DNA from: an uncultured Collinsella sp.
GTDB lineage: Bacteria; Actinomycetota; Coriobacteriia; Coriobacteriales; Coriobacteriaceae
Length of the DNA: 23,758 bases
Assembly (NCBI GenBank): GCA_900548255.1
Contig: URKH01000028.1
Coordinates: 1-23,758, forward strand
Reading direction: 5' to 3'
A model generated the notes under the pieces. The model was not told the origin of the DNA. It saw only the letters and a program-made list of their open reading frames with translations, and ran no database searches. Shown one piece after another: positions 1-7,730 of this stretch (positions are counted from its first letter, which is position 1; the number at the start of each line of letters is the position of its first letter). Position numbers and translations under genes: made by a program.

Positions 1-320
1 ATACCCGCGATATGTCCGGCGCCGACGTTGCTGCCGGCCTTGAGGGCCCCGACGGCATGCCCGGTACCGGTGGCCCCGGCTACTGCATCAAGGGCGAGTT
101 TGCCACCAATCCGCGCAACAGCCATGTCGATGGTGCCCTTGCCATGGCACGCTCCATGGACCCCGATTCCGCGGGTTCGCAGTTCTACTTCTGCCTGGGC
201 GCCCAGCATAACCTCGATTCCGGTTACACCGTCTTTGGTGCCACGGTCGAGGGTCTCGATGTGATTTCGCAGCTGCGTGCCGGCGACGAGATCGTCCATG
301 TCGAGATCGTTCACGAGTAA
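1..320 (+). CDS. Cyclophilin-type peptidyl-prolyl cis-trans isomerase, 3' part
   Basis: The reading frame is already open at base 3 and stops with TAA at 318-320, so about 105 C-terminal residues are present and the start lies outside the window. Cyclophilins catalyse cis-trans isomerisation of Xaa-Pro bonds during protein folding. Family signatures seen: GSQFYFCLG (the GSQFFI-type active-site strand), a preceding MARSMDPDSA stretch (usual MAR...DSAGSQF block) and LDSGYTVFGAT (usual LDG.HTVFG). The ATG at 12-14 is an internal methionine, because the upstream TRD residues continue the usual GDPTRD.. block. It lies 11 bases upstream of the TPR gene and is probably cotranscribed with it. Whether the missing N-terminus carries a signal peptide or lipobox cannot be seen. 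Family assignment is secure; the exact symbol (ppiA/ppiB) is not. Confidence 0.93.
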   Translation, partial: TRDMSGADVAAGLEGPDGMPGTGGPGYCIKGEFATNPRNSHVDGALAMARSMDPDSAGSQFYFCLGAQHNLDSGYTVFGATVEGLDVISQLRAGDEIVHVEIVHE

Positions 321-331
321 AGGGGACTTCC

Positions 332-1636
332 TTGAATAGCCAGCTGATCCAACAGGGCCGCGCCGCTTACCGCGCGGGTGATTTTTCCGCTGCAGCCCAG
401 ATGCTTGGGGCGGCAAAGACTCCCGATGAGATTATGGGCGAGGCCGATCACCTTCGTGGTAACGCCTTGATGCACCTGGGCATGTATGCCGAGGCCGCCG
501 AGGCCTATGCCGCCGCCCTCAACGACGGCACCTACGGCAAGCGCGGCGCGCTGCTCACCAACCGCGGCAAGGCACTCGCCGCCGTGGGCGACTACACGAC
601 GGCCGCCCAGGCGTTCTCTGCTGCTACGCAGGACGCTTCCTATGCCACGCCGTTCAAGGCCTATCTGGGCCTGGGTAACGCGCTGTTCCAGTCGGGCGAC
701 TATGCCAACGCGGGTACTGCTTTCCGTCAGGCTGCCATCGACGGCGCCAATCCGGCTCCTGCCGCCGCACTCGGCGAGCTCGGTCGTTGCTTCATTAAGC
801 TCGGCCGTCCGGCGGATGCCGTGGAGACCTACCGCACGGCTATCGACTTTGCCGGCCCCCGCGACGACACGCGTGCACTCAACGCCGGCATGGGTCAGGC
901 GCTTTCTGCCGCCGGCCGTCCCTCCGACGCACTCGACGCCTTTAACGCCGCTACTGCCGATGGCATCTACCAGCTCACCTCCGAGCAGGCCGATGAGCTT
1001 GCCCGCGTGCACGATTCGCTTGCCGCGCTGTCTGCCCAGACGGCTATGGCCACGGCTCCGGCGCCCGCGATGGACGCTCCTGCCGTCGATCCGCTCGATC
1101 CTACGGGCGCGACCGGTCGGTTTATGCCCGATCCCTCGGATACCGGCTTCTTTACGCTGTCCGAGTCCGAGATGGTCCAGCAGGACCGTCAGGATCGTAA
1201 GCAGGCCAAGGTCCGTCGTCGCCATCGCCACACGGGTCTCAAAGTCTTCATCGTGCTGCTTCTGCTCATTTTGATCGCCGCGGGCGGTCTGGGCTTTGCC
1301 TACACGCGCGGCTTTGGCTTCCCGTCCCAGGAGTCTGTCGTTACCGATCTGTTCCAGGCTGCCGGCGACGGTGACACCGCAAAGGCCGAGTCTTGCCTGG
1401 CCTCGAGCCTGTCCGAGGACGCCAAGTCGATGATCATCTCTTCGATTCCGCAGGGTGCCACCGTGTCCGTCGAGGGCATGGATCAGTCCATGACCGAGAC
1501 GACCGCTAAGGTGAAGGCATCGCTGTCCAAGGGCGGCGAGCAGGAGTACACCGTCAAATTCGTGCGCTCCGACAACCATATCGGCTGGGCCGTTTCCTCG
1601 CTCGATATGGATTTCTCGGCTGCTGACAACCAGTAG
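332..1636 (+). CDS. TPR-repeat protein with one transmembrane segment and a C-terminal extracytoplasmic domain
   Basis: This encodes 434 residues from a TTG start at 332, chosen because AGGGG at 321-325 sits six bases upstream. Residues about 5-220 contain roughly six degenerate tetratricopeptide repeats, each with the G.Y/F..A...F/Y..A spacing (for example NRGKALAAVGDYTTAAQAF). TPRs are protein-interaction scaffolds. A Pro/Ala/Asp-rich linker and a basic patch (residues about 285-299) precede a single hydrophobic segment at about 301-323, so the TPR part should be cytoplasmic. The outside domain (about 330-434) resembles small NTF2/DUF4878-like folds (DLFQAAGDGDTAKAESCL and a later beta-rich part), but that is a weak pattern match. 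The gene follows the isomerase closely. The specific role is unknown. The gene call itself is secure. Confidence 0.85.
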   Translation: MNSQLIQQGRAAYRAGDFSAAAQMLGAAKTPDEIMGEADHLRGNALMHLGMYAEAAEAYAAALNDGTYGKRGALLTNRGKALAAVGDYTTAAQAFSAATQDASYATPFKAYLGLGNALFQSGDYANAGTAFRQAAIDGANPAPAAALGELGRCFIKLGRPADAVETYRTAIDFAGPRDDTRALNAGMGQALSAAGRPSDALDAFNAATADGIYQLTSEQADELARVHDSLAALSAQTAMATAPAPAMDAPAVDPLDPTGATGRFMPDPSDTGFFTLSESEMVQQDRQDRKQAKVRRRHRHTGLKVFIVLLLLILIAAGGLGFAYTRGFGFPSQESVVTDLFQAAGDGDTAKAESCLASSLSEDAKSMIISSIPQGATVSVEGMDQSMTETTAKVKASLSKGGEQEYTVKFVRSDNHIGWAVSSLDMDFSAADNQ

Positions 1637-1658
1637 TGACCTTATGGGATTTAGCTTT

Positions 1659-1691
1659 GCCCGGCGCTTCACCGCAAGTGAGGTGCCGGGC
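1659..1691 (+). terminator. Long hairpin between the TPR gene and mreB, terminator-like but without a U-tract
   Basis: Bases 1659-1672 pair with 1678-1691 as a 14-bp stem with two G-U wobbles around a 5-base loop (CGCAA). The outer seven pairs are GCCCGGC/GCCGGGC. The following bases (TTGCGCTAG) lack the run of T expected of an efficient intrinsic terminator. It lies 22 bases after the TPR stop codon, in the only sizeable gap before the Rod operon. It could be a weak terminator, an mRNA 3' end stabiliser or part of the mreB leader. Confidence 0.45.
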
Positions 1692-1703
1692 TTGCGCTAG
1701 TAT
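1692..1703 (+). promoter_or_regulatory. Possible mreB promoter elements (weak)
   Basis: The 115-base gap before mreB is the natural place for a Rod-operon promoter. TAGTAT at 1698-1703 resembles a -10 box, but no good -35 box lies 16-18 bases upstream, where the hairpin arm is. Alternatively TTGCGC at 1692-1697 could be a -35 box with TAGTTT at 1714-1719. Neither is convincing, so this is a placeholder for an expected site. Confidence 0.2.
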
Positions 1704-1751
1704 GAAGAGCTAGTAGTTTTCCAGCAATCATCCAACACATCAGGAGTTGCG

Positions 1752-2795
1752 TTGTTTTCTTTGATGGATATGTTCTTCGGTAGCTATGCGGGCGATCTTG
1801 CCATCGACCTCGGCACCGCCAATACGCTTGTCTCAGTGCGCGGCAAGGGCATCGTCATTCGCGAGCCCTCTGTAGTCGCCATCGACAAGAACGACGAGCG
1901 CATCCTGGCGGTCGGTATCGAGGCAAAGCGCATGCTCGGCCGTACGCCCGGCAACATCGTGGCCGTTCGTCCCCTGAAGGACGGCGTCATCGCCGACTTC
2001 GACGTTACCGAGGCCATGCTTCGTTACTTTATTGACAAGGCGTCCGAGAAGCGCTATCCGTGGACTCCGCGTCCGCGTGTTGTCGTCTGCGTTCCCTCCG
2101 GCGTCACGTCGGTCGAGAAGCGCGCTGTCTTTGAGGCCACGATCCAGGCCGGTGCCCGCCAGGCCTATCTGATCGAAGAGCCTATGGCTGCCGCCATCGG
2201 CGCCGACCTGCCCGTCGAGGAGCCCACCGGCTCCATGGTTATCGACATCGGTGGCGGTACTACCGAGGTTGCCGTTATCGCTATGGGCGGCATCGTCGTT
2301 TCGCAGTCCATCCGTATTGCCGGCGACGAGTTCGACCAGGCTATCCTCACGCACGTTCGCGATGCCTACAACCTGGCCATCGGCGAGCGTACGGCAGAGG
2401 ACATCAAGATTAAGGTCGGCTCCGCCGTGCCGCTCAAGGACGAGCTCGACGTCGAGGTCAACGGCCGCGACGTGATCACCGGTCTGCCCAAGACCGTGCG
2501 CATCGAGAGCGAGGAGATTCGTCGCGCACTCAACAAGCCGCTCGACGAGATGGCCAAGGCCGTCAAGGACGCACTCGACGCTACGCCTCCCGATCTTGCC
2601 TCGGACCTTATGTACTACGGCATTTTGCTGACCGGCGGCGGCGCGCTGCTGCGCGGTCTCGACGTGCGCCTGCGCGATGAGACCGGCGTTTCGGTCAACG
2701 TTAGCCCCACGGCGCTCGATAACGTCGTTAATGGCTGTGCCCGCGTGCTCGAGGCCAATGCGTTTGATGGCGGCTTCGTCCAGACCAATGCTTAA
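1752..2795 (+). CDS. mreB: Rod shape-determining protein MreB (bacterial actin)
   Basis: This encodes 347 residues, a normal MreB length. MreB polymerises with ATP on the inner face of the membrane and guides the elongation machinery for peptidoglycan synthesis. Actin-fold signatures seen: phosphate-1 motif DLGTANT (residues 19-25), phosphate-2 motif VIDIGGGTTEVAVI, and the adenosine-motif region TGGGALLRG near the C-terminus. The N-terminus (MFSLMDMFFGSYAG) is hydrophobic and could act as a membrane-binding helix. The TTG start at 1752 is preferred because AGGAG at 1742-1746 is five bases upstream, while the in-frame ATG at 1764 would be 17 bases away. It is the first gene of a run in the order mreB-mreC-mreD-mrdA-rodA. 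Confidence 0.97.
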   Translation: MFSLMDMFFGSYAGDLAIDLGTANTLVSVRGKGIVIREPSVVAIDKNDERILAVGIEAKRMLGRTPGNIVAVRPLKDGVIADFDVTEAMLRYFIDKASEKRYPWTPRPRVVVCVPSGVTSVEKRAVFEATIQAGARQAYLIEEPMAAAIGADLPVEEPTGSMVIDIGGGTTEVAVIAMGGIVVSQSIRIAGDEFDQAILTHVRDAYNLAIGERTAEDIKIKVGSAVPLKDELDVEVNGRDVITGLPKTVRIESEEIRRALNKPLDEMAKAVKDALDATPPDLASDLMYYGILLTGGGALLRGLDVRLRDETGVSVNVSPTALDNVVNGCARVLEANAFDGGFVQTNA

Positions 2796-2816
2796 TTTCC
2801 AAAAGGTGGATTCCAT

Positions 2817-3815
2817 TTGGCACGATCTTCGGGTTTCTCCACAAATCTGAATACCAAGCGACAATCAACGGGTATGCGCCCGTTGATTGTTTTCGGCCTG
2901 ATTTCGGTGTTGCTGCTCACGTTTTACATCCGCGAGGGCGAGGCAGGGCCGATTCATGCCGTGCGTTCGGGCGTGACGACGATTACCTCGCCGATACGAT
3001 TTGTGGGCTCGGCTGTGGCGGCTCCCTTCAATGCGATCGGCAACGTGTTCTCTAACCTTACGGCGTCGCAGGACACGCTTGACGAGCTTAAGAAGCAAAA
3101 TGAGGAGCTGACCTCTAAGGTCGCCGAGCTCTCCGAGGCCCAAAAGACTGCTGAGCGTCTGGAGGGGCTGGTCGGCCTGCAGTCGACCTACAACCTCAAA
3201 TCGACCGCAGCTCGTATCGTTGGTGCCTCGGGCGATGCCTGGACCTCGACCGTAACCATCGACAAGGGTTCTGCCGACGGGCTTTCCATCAACATGCCTG
3301 TGACGAGTTCGGCCGGTGTTATCGGACAGATCATCGAAGTCTCGGCCAAGACGTCCACCGTGCGCCTGATTGGCGACGAGAACTCGGGCGTGTCCGCCAT
3401 GGTGCAGGACACGCGCGCCCAGGGCATGCTGCAGGGTCAGGCTGACGGCACGCTGCGTCTTGAGTACGTGAGCGTCGACTCCGACGTTAAAGTTGGCGAC
3501 ATCATCGTTACTTCTGGCATCGGTGGTGTGTTCCCCAAGGGCCTTCCGCTCGGCACCGTCTCGTCGGTTGAGAAATCGGCAAACGACGTTTACTACACCA
3601 TTGTGGTGCGCGCTCAGACCACGGCCGAGAACAATGAGGAAGTGCTGGTTATTACCTCGCTGACCGACGAACAGTCGGCCTCGGATGAGGATGTGAGCAC
3701 GGCCAACAGCACGCCGCAGGGAACGTCGCGCGATGCTGCGACCAAGACGAAGGACGAGAGTTCGGATGACAGTTCCGACACGTCCGAGACGACCGATTCC
3801 GGCTCGAGCGAATAG
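2817..3815 (+). CDS. mreC: Rod shape-determining protein MreC
   Basis: This encodes 332 residues from a TTG at 2817, preceded by AAAAGGTGG at 2801-2809. MreC is a bitopic membrane protein that links MreB inside to PBP2/RodA outside and activates PBP2. Visible layout: basic cytoplasmic N-terminus (1-20), transmembrane helix (about 21-38), coiled coil (about 80-118, with heptad-like LKKQNEELTSKVAEL) that mediates dimerisation, then the beta-barrel core with the typical VGDIIVTSGIGGVFPKGLPLG stretch split across about residues 221-242. The last ~50 residues (about 281-332) are a low-complexity Ser/Thr/Asp/Glu tail not needed for the fold. The gene begins 21 bases after the mreB stop. Confidence 0.95.
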   Translation: MARSSGFSTNLNTKRQSTGMRPLIVFGLISVLLLTFYIREGEAGPIHAVRSGVTTITSPIRFVGSAVAAPFNAIGNVFSNLTASQDTLDELKKQNEELTSKVAELSEAQKTAERLEGLVGLQSTYNLKSTAARIVGASGDAWTSTVTIDKGSADGLSINMPVTSSAGVIGQIIEVSAKTSTVRLIGDENSGVSAMVQDTRAQGMLQGQADGTLRLEYVSVDSDVKVGDIIVTSGIGGVFPKGLPLGTVSSVEKSANDVYYTIVVRAQTTAENNEEVLVITSLTDEQSASDEDVSTANSTPQGTSRDAATKTKDESSDDSSDTSETTDSGSSE

Positions 3816-3826
3816 GGGGCATGTCC

Positions 3827-4393
3827 ATGGATCTACACGAGCAGGGGATGAGCTCCCGCACGTTTGTAATCGCCGCCATCGTGTGCGTGCTGCTGCAGGC
3901 AGGCCTCGCACCGCAGATCTCCATTGCGGGCGGTCGCGTCAACTTTATGATTATTCTTGTGTGCCTGAGTGTGTTCTCGGGCGACCCGACCCGTGCCGTC
4001 GCGTGCGGTTTTTGCAGCGGATTGTTCTATGACCTGTCCGCTGCCGTGCCGGTGGGCGTTATGTCGCTCCTGCTGACCGTGGGTTCTTTTGCCCTGGTGC
4101 ACAGCGCCGCCGGTCAGACGGGCGGTACCCCGAGTGCGCGCGGCATCACGGTGGGCACCTTCGCGCTCGTCATTAATGTGATTTACAGCATCATCTTGCT
4201 GTTTATGGGTTTGGAGACGAGCTTTGTCGTGGCGATCTTCGGCCATGCGCTGCCGTCTTCGATCCTGACGGGTCTGGTTGCCATTCCATTTTTGATGTCC
4301 GGCGTCGTGCCGCAGTCCGGCTATGGATTCTCCGCACGTGGCGGACGCCAGACGGGTATGCGCTTTAAGCCCAAGACCCGCAAGCTCAAATAG
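3827..4393 (+). CDS. mreD: Rod shape-determining protein MreD
   Basis: This is a small, very hydrophobic protein of 188 residues with about five membrane helices, matching MreD, the integral-membrane partner of MreC in the Rod complex. Identification rests on size, hydrophobicity and position between mreC and mrdA, plus an MreD-like PTRAVACGFCSGLFYDL segment (family pattern G...G...D). Two in-frame ATGs are possible. I chose 3827 because the GGGGG at 3815-3819 then lies seven bases upstream; from 3821 the gap would be one base. The C-terminus is basic and cytoplasmic (RQTGMRFKPKTRKLK). Confidence 0.85.
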   Translation: MDLHEQGMSSRTFVIAAIVCVLLQAGLAPQISIAGGRVNFMIILVCLSVFSGDPTRAVACGFCSGLFYDLSAAVPVGVMSLLLTVGSFALVHSAAGQTGGTPSARGITVGTFALVINVIYSIILLFMGLETSFVVAIFGHALPSSILTGLVAIPFLMSGVVPQSGYGFSARGGRQTGMRFKPKTRKLK

Positions 4394-4406
4394 GGGAGGC
4401 CCGTAG

Positions 4407-6476
4407 ATGTCTTCCCAGATGACGGTTATTATCGCCGGTATCGCGCTGGTCGTGGCCATTGTGGTCGCGCTGGTCATCATGCGTCGGGGCGATTCCCGTT
4501 TTACCTACGATACGCAGCATGGAACGGCCCCGCGCGCCACCGAGGGCGAGGGCAATACCGCGGCGACCGCCTTTAAGGGCCGCTTTTCCATCCTCACCGC
4601 GGGTGTGGGCGCGATGTTTGCGGCGCTTGCCGTCAAGCTGTGGGGCATGCAGATGGTCTCGTCGGACTATTACGAGAAGCAGGCTAATAGCAATCAGACT
4701 CGCACCGTTACCACACCCGCCGTGCGCGGCCGCATCCTCGACCGCAATGGCGTGGCGCTTGTCCAGAACCGTCCCTCACTTGCTGTCGTGGCCTACCGCG
4801 ATCTTGCCGAGGATGAGGTTCTGGTTCGCCATCTTGCCAACGTGCTCGGTATGCCCTACGTGGCGGTTCTGCGCAATATCCAGGACAATTCCGAGGGCGC
4901 CCAGAGTCTGCATACCATCGCGACGGACGTCCGTCGCTCCACGGTCGCCTATATTCAGGAGCATGCCGGCGAGTTCCCGGGCGTCAAGATTGCCGAGCGT
5001 ACCGAGCGCCAGTACCCGTACGGCGAGACGGCCTGTCACATTTTGGGCTATACCGGCACCATTACCTCAGAGCAGCTCGAGGCCCAGAATAAGAAAACCT
5101 CTGGCGATGATGATGCTTCTGCTGGCCGGATTACGTACCAGTCGGGCGATATCGTGGGCCAAGCGGGCGTTGAGAGCTACTACGAAAACCTGCTGCAGGG
5201 TATTCGTGGCGAGCAGACCGTCAAGGTCGATGCCTCGGGCAATGTGACCGGTCAGGCCGGCGCCGTGCCCGCGAAGGCCGGCTCCGACATTAAGCTCACG
5301 CTCGACCTTAAGATCCAGCAGGCCTGTGAGACGGCGCTGGCGAGCGCTATCGAGCTTGCCAAGACCACTGGCTACAGCAATGCCGGCAACGGCGCCGTGG
5401 TGTGTCTCGATCCCAACAATGGCGAGATCCTGGGCATGGCGAGCGAGCCCAAGTTCGATCCGTCCGTCTTTATCGGCGGCGTCTCAAATGACGTGTGGAC
5501 CGAGCTCAATGATGACAAGGGCTCGCACCCGCTGCTCAACCGCGCCATTAGCGGACAGTACATGTCGGCCTCGACCATCAAGCCACTCTCGGCACTGGCC
5601 GGTCTTGAGTTTGGAACCTACACCTCAACGCAGACAACCAACTGCACGGGCTATTGGACGGGCTTGGGCAAGGCTTGGGGCAAGCGCTGCTGGCTGCATT
5701 CCGGCCACGGCACCATGACGCTGCAGTCGGGTATCGCCAACTCGTGCGACCCCGTCTTCTACGACATGGGCAAGGCGTTCTTCTATGACGAGCAACATCC
5801 CGAGGGCCTGCAGGAGGTCTTTCGTCGCTGGGGTCTAGGCAAGACCTGCGGTATCGATCTGCCGAGTGAGGGCGCGGGCCGTATTCCCGATGCCGAGTGG
5901 AAAGAGTCGTACTTCACCGATGCCTCTGCCGAGGATCGTAAGTGGAATGCCGGCGATATGACCAACATTGCCATCGGCCAGGGCGACATCCTGGTGACGC
6001 CCCTGCAGATGGCGTGCGCCTATATGGGTCTTGCCAACGGCGGCAAACAGTACGTGCCTCACGTGTTTTTGTCTGCCGTGTCGCGCGATGGCGACGGCGA
6101 TGCCTATAAGTACAACGGCAAGGGCAAGAAGAAGCGTCTGGAGGCCAAGATCAACAGCGATTCGGATTTGGCTCTTGTTCGCAACGGCATGCACGACGTG
6201 ATTTACACCGCATCGACGTCCCTGGCGGCTCACTTTGGCACCCTGACGCCGCAGGTATACGGCAAGTCGGGCACGGGCGAGAAAAGCGGCGAGGACGAAT
6301 ACGCGTGGTTCTGCGCCTATGCACCGGCCGATAATCCCAAGTATGTCATCGCTACTGTCCTGGAGCAGGGCGGCGGTGGCTCAGATACCGCGATGCATGT
6401 CGTGCGCGACGTGCTCGGCGTGATTTATGACGAGCCCGATACCTCTTCGGCCTCGGGCGATTCTTCGGTTCGATAG
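4407..6476 (+). CDS. mrdA: Penicillin-binding protein 2 (elongasome transpeptidase)
   Basis: This encodes 689 residues from ATG 4407, with GGGGAGG at 4393-4399. It is a class B PBP that cross-links peptidoglycan during side-wall growth, pairing with the glycosyltransferase RodA. Transpeptidase motifs are complete: STIK (389-392, nucleophile S389), SCD (446-448) and KSGT (620-623). The dimerisation domain starts with the typical RGRILDRNG (108-115 region). A PBP2-type Cys pair with a following HSGHG is present before the SCD motif. Unusually there are two N-terminal hydrophobic segments, residues about 5-25 and 60-84, separated by a basic then polar linker; PBP2 normally has one. The gene lies 13 bases after mreD and is followed directly by rodA. 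Confidence 0.95.
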   Translation: MSSQMTVIIAGIALVVAIVVALVIMRRGDSRFTYDTQHGTAPRATEGEGNTAATAFKGRFSILTAGVGAMFAALAVKLWGMQMVSSDYYEKQANSNQTRTVTTPAVRGRILDRNGVALVQNRPSLAVVAYRDLAEDEVLVRHLANVLGMPYVAVLRNIQDNSEGAQSLHTIATDVRRSTVAYIQEHAGEFPGVKIAERTERQYPYGETACHILGYTGTITSEQLEAQNKKTSGDDDASAGRITYQSGDIVGQAGVESYYENLLQGIRGEQTVKVDASGNVTGQAGAVPAKAGSDIKLTLDLKIQQACETALASAIELAKTTGYSNAGNGAVVCLDPNNGEILGMASEPKFDPSVFIGGVSNDVWTELNDDKGSHPLLNRAISGQYMSASTIKPLSALAGLEFGTYTSTQTTNCTGYWTGLGKAWGKRCWLHSGHGTMTLQSGIANSCDPVFYDMGKAFFYDEQHPEGLQEVFRRWGLGKTCGIDLPSEGAGRIPDAEWKESYFTDASAEDRKWNAGDMTNIAIGQGDILVTPLQMACAYMGLANGGKQYVPHVFLSAVSRDGDGDAYKYNGKGKKKRLEAKINSDSDLALVRNGMHDVIYTASTSLAAHFGTLTPQVYGKSGTGEKSGEDEYAWFCAYAPADNPKYVIATVLEQGGGGSDTAMHVVRDVLGVIYDEPDTSSASGDSSVR

Positions 6477-6485
6477 GAGGTTGCG

Positions 6486-7712
6486 ATGGATTTTTCTCCG
6501 GCGGATCTGTTCCGTTCAACCAAGACCGGCTCTCGCAGCAGCCTGGACCGCGTCAACAAGCAACTTTCGGCCTCGCGCGGCACGTTTCGCCAAAAGGTGC
6601 ATATCGGTGTGCTCGTGGCTACTGTGGCGCTCGTCGCCTACGGTGCCATCATTATCTGGTCGGCTTCGCAGTTTAAGGCCGATGCCTCGTTCTCACGCCA
6701 TCTGCTGGGAATTGGCATCGGTGCGGTGCTGGCGGTGCTGGTCTGGCGTACCGACCTGCGCGGTATATCCAATTTCTCGACGGCGTTGCTCGTCATCGAC
6801 CTGATTGTGATCTTCTCGCCCAAGATTCCGGGTCTGTCCTATACGGGCGGTCTGGGCATGACGGGCTGGATCAAGATTCCCGGTATCGGCTTGACATTCC
6901 AGCCGGTTGAGCTTGCCAAGCTCATCACCATCTTCTTTATTGCTACGCTTGGCTCGCAGTATAACGGTCGCATCGATACCGCTCGCGACTACGTCAAGCT
7001 CTGCGGCATGCTGTCCATTCCGTTTTTGGCCGTCGTTGCCATGGGCGACCTGGGCTCGGGCCTGGTCGTGCTGGTTTCGGGCGCCATCGTCATTTGTATG
7101 AGCGGTGCACGCCGCGAATGGGTGCTGTCGACCCTGGCCCTGCTCGTGGGCCTGGTGGCCCTCGTCCTGGCGCTCGATTCGGTCTTTGATTCGCTGCTCG
7201 GCCACGATGTGCTCATCAAGCAGTATCAGATGAACCGTCTGACGGTCTTTATCGACCCCGATAATGCCGATTCGGACGATGCCTACAACCTGCAGCAGTC
7301 GCTTATCGCCGTTGGCTCTGGCGGCTTCTTTGGTAAGGGCTTGGGCCATGCGACGCAGTCGGCCGGCGGCTTTCTGCCTGAGTTCCACACCGACTTCGTC
7401 TTCGCCTTCCTGTCCGAGACCTTTGGCTTTTGCGGTTCCTTTTTGCTCCTGTGCCTCTACGTGCTGTTGATCTTTTCGACGATTCGCGTCGCCTTTAAGT
7501 GTGAGTCGCTGTTTTTGCGTCTTTCGTGTGTGGGCATCGTTGGCATGTGGGCGTTCCAGACCTTCGAAAACATCGGCATGTGCATCGGCATGATGCCGAT
7601 TACCGGTATTCCGCTACCGTTTATTAGCTTTGGTTCGTCTTCGATGATGATTCAGCTGCTGACGGTGGGTATCGTACAATCCATATGGCGGCATCGTTCG
7701 GGCGCCGCGTAA
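6486..7712 (+). CDS. rodA: RodA, SEDS-family peptidoglycan glycosyltransferase
   Basis: This encodes 408 residues. RodA polymerises lipid II into glycan strands and works as a pair with PBP2. It has a cytoplasmic N-terminal region of about 35 residues, then about ten membrane helices. SEDS signatures seen: FQPVELAKL, GSGGFFGKGLGHATQ, PEFHTDFVFAFLSE (residues 298 onward, with D303 matching the essential aspartate of the family) and ITGIPLPFISFGSSS near the end. AGGAGG at 6475-6480 overlaps the mrdA stop codon and sits five bases before the ATG, so translation is probably coupled to PBP2. FtsW is the alternative SEDS protein, but the mrdA neighbour and position favour RodA. Confidence 0.95.
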   Translation: MDFSPADLFRSTKTGSRSSLDRVNKQLSASRGTFRQKVHIGVLVATVALVAYGAIIIWSASQFKADASFSRHLLGIGIGAVLAVLVWRTDLRGISNFSTALLVIDLIVIFSPKIPGLSYTGGLGMTGWIKIPGIGLTFQPVELAKLITIFFIATLGSQYNGRIDTARDYVKLCGMLSIPFLAVVAMGDLGSGLVVLVSGAIVICMSGARREWVLSTLALLVGLVALVLALDSVFDSLLGHDVLIKQYQMNRLTVFIDPDNADSDDAYNLQQSLIAVGSGGFFGKGLGHATQSAGGFLPEFHTDFVFAFLSETFGFCGSFLLLCLYVLLIFSTIRVAFKCESLFLRLSCVGIVGMWAFQTFENIGMCIGMMPITGIPLPFISFGSSSMMIQLLTVGIVQSIWRHRSGAA

Positions 7713-7730
7713 CCGCTGGAGGGGTTTGCT

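Noticed and set aside
311..1672. A 453-codon minus-strand open frame opposite the TPR gene
   Set aside because: The plus strand has a ribosome binding site, TPR periodicity and a membrane helix; the minus-strand product is Arg/Gly-rich and featureless.
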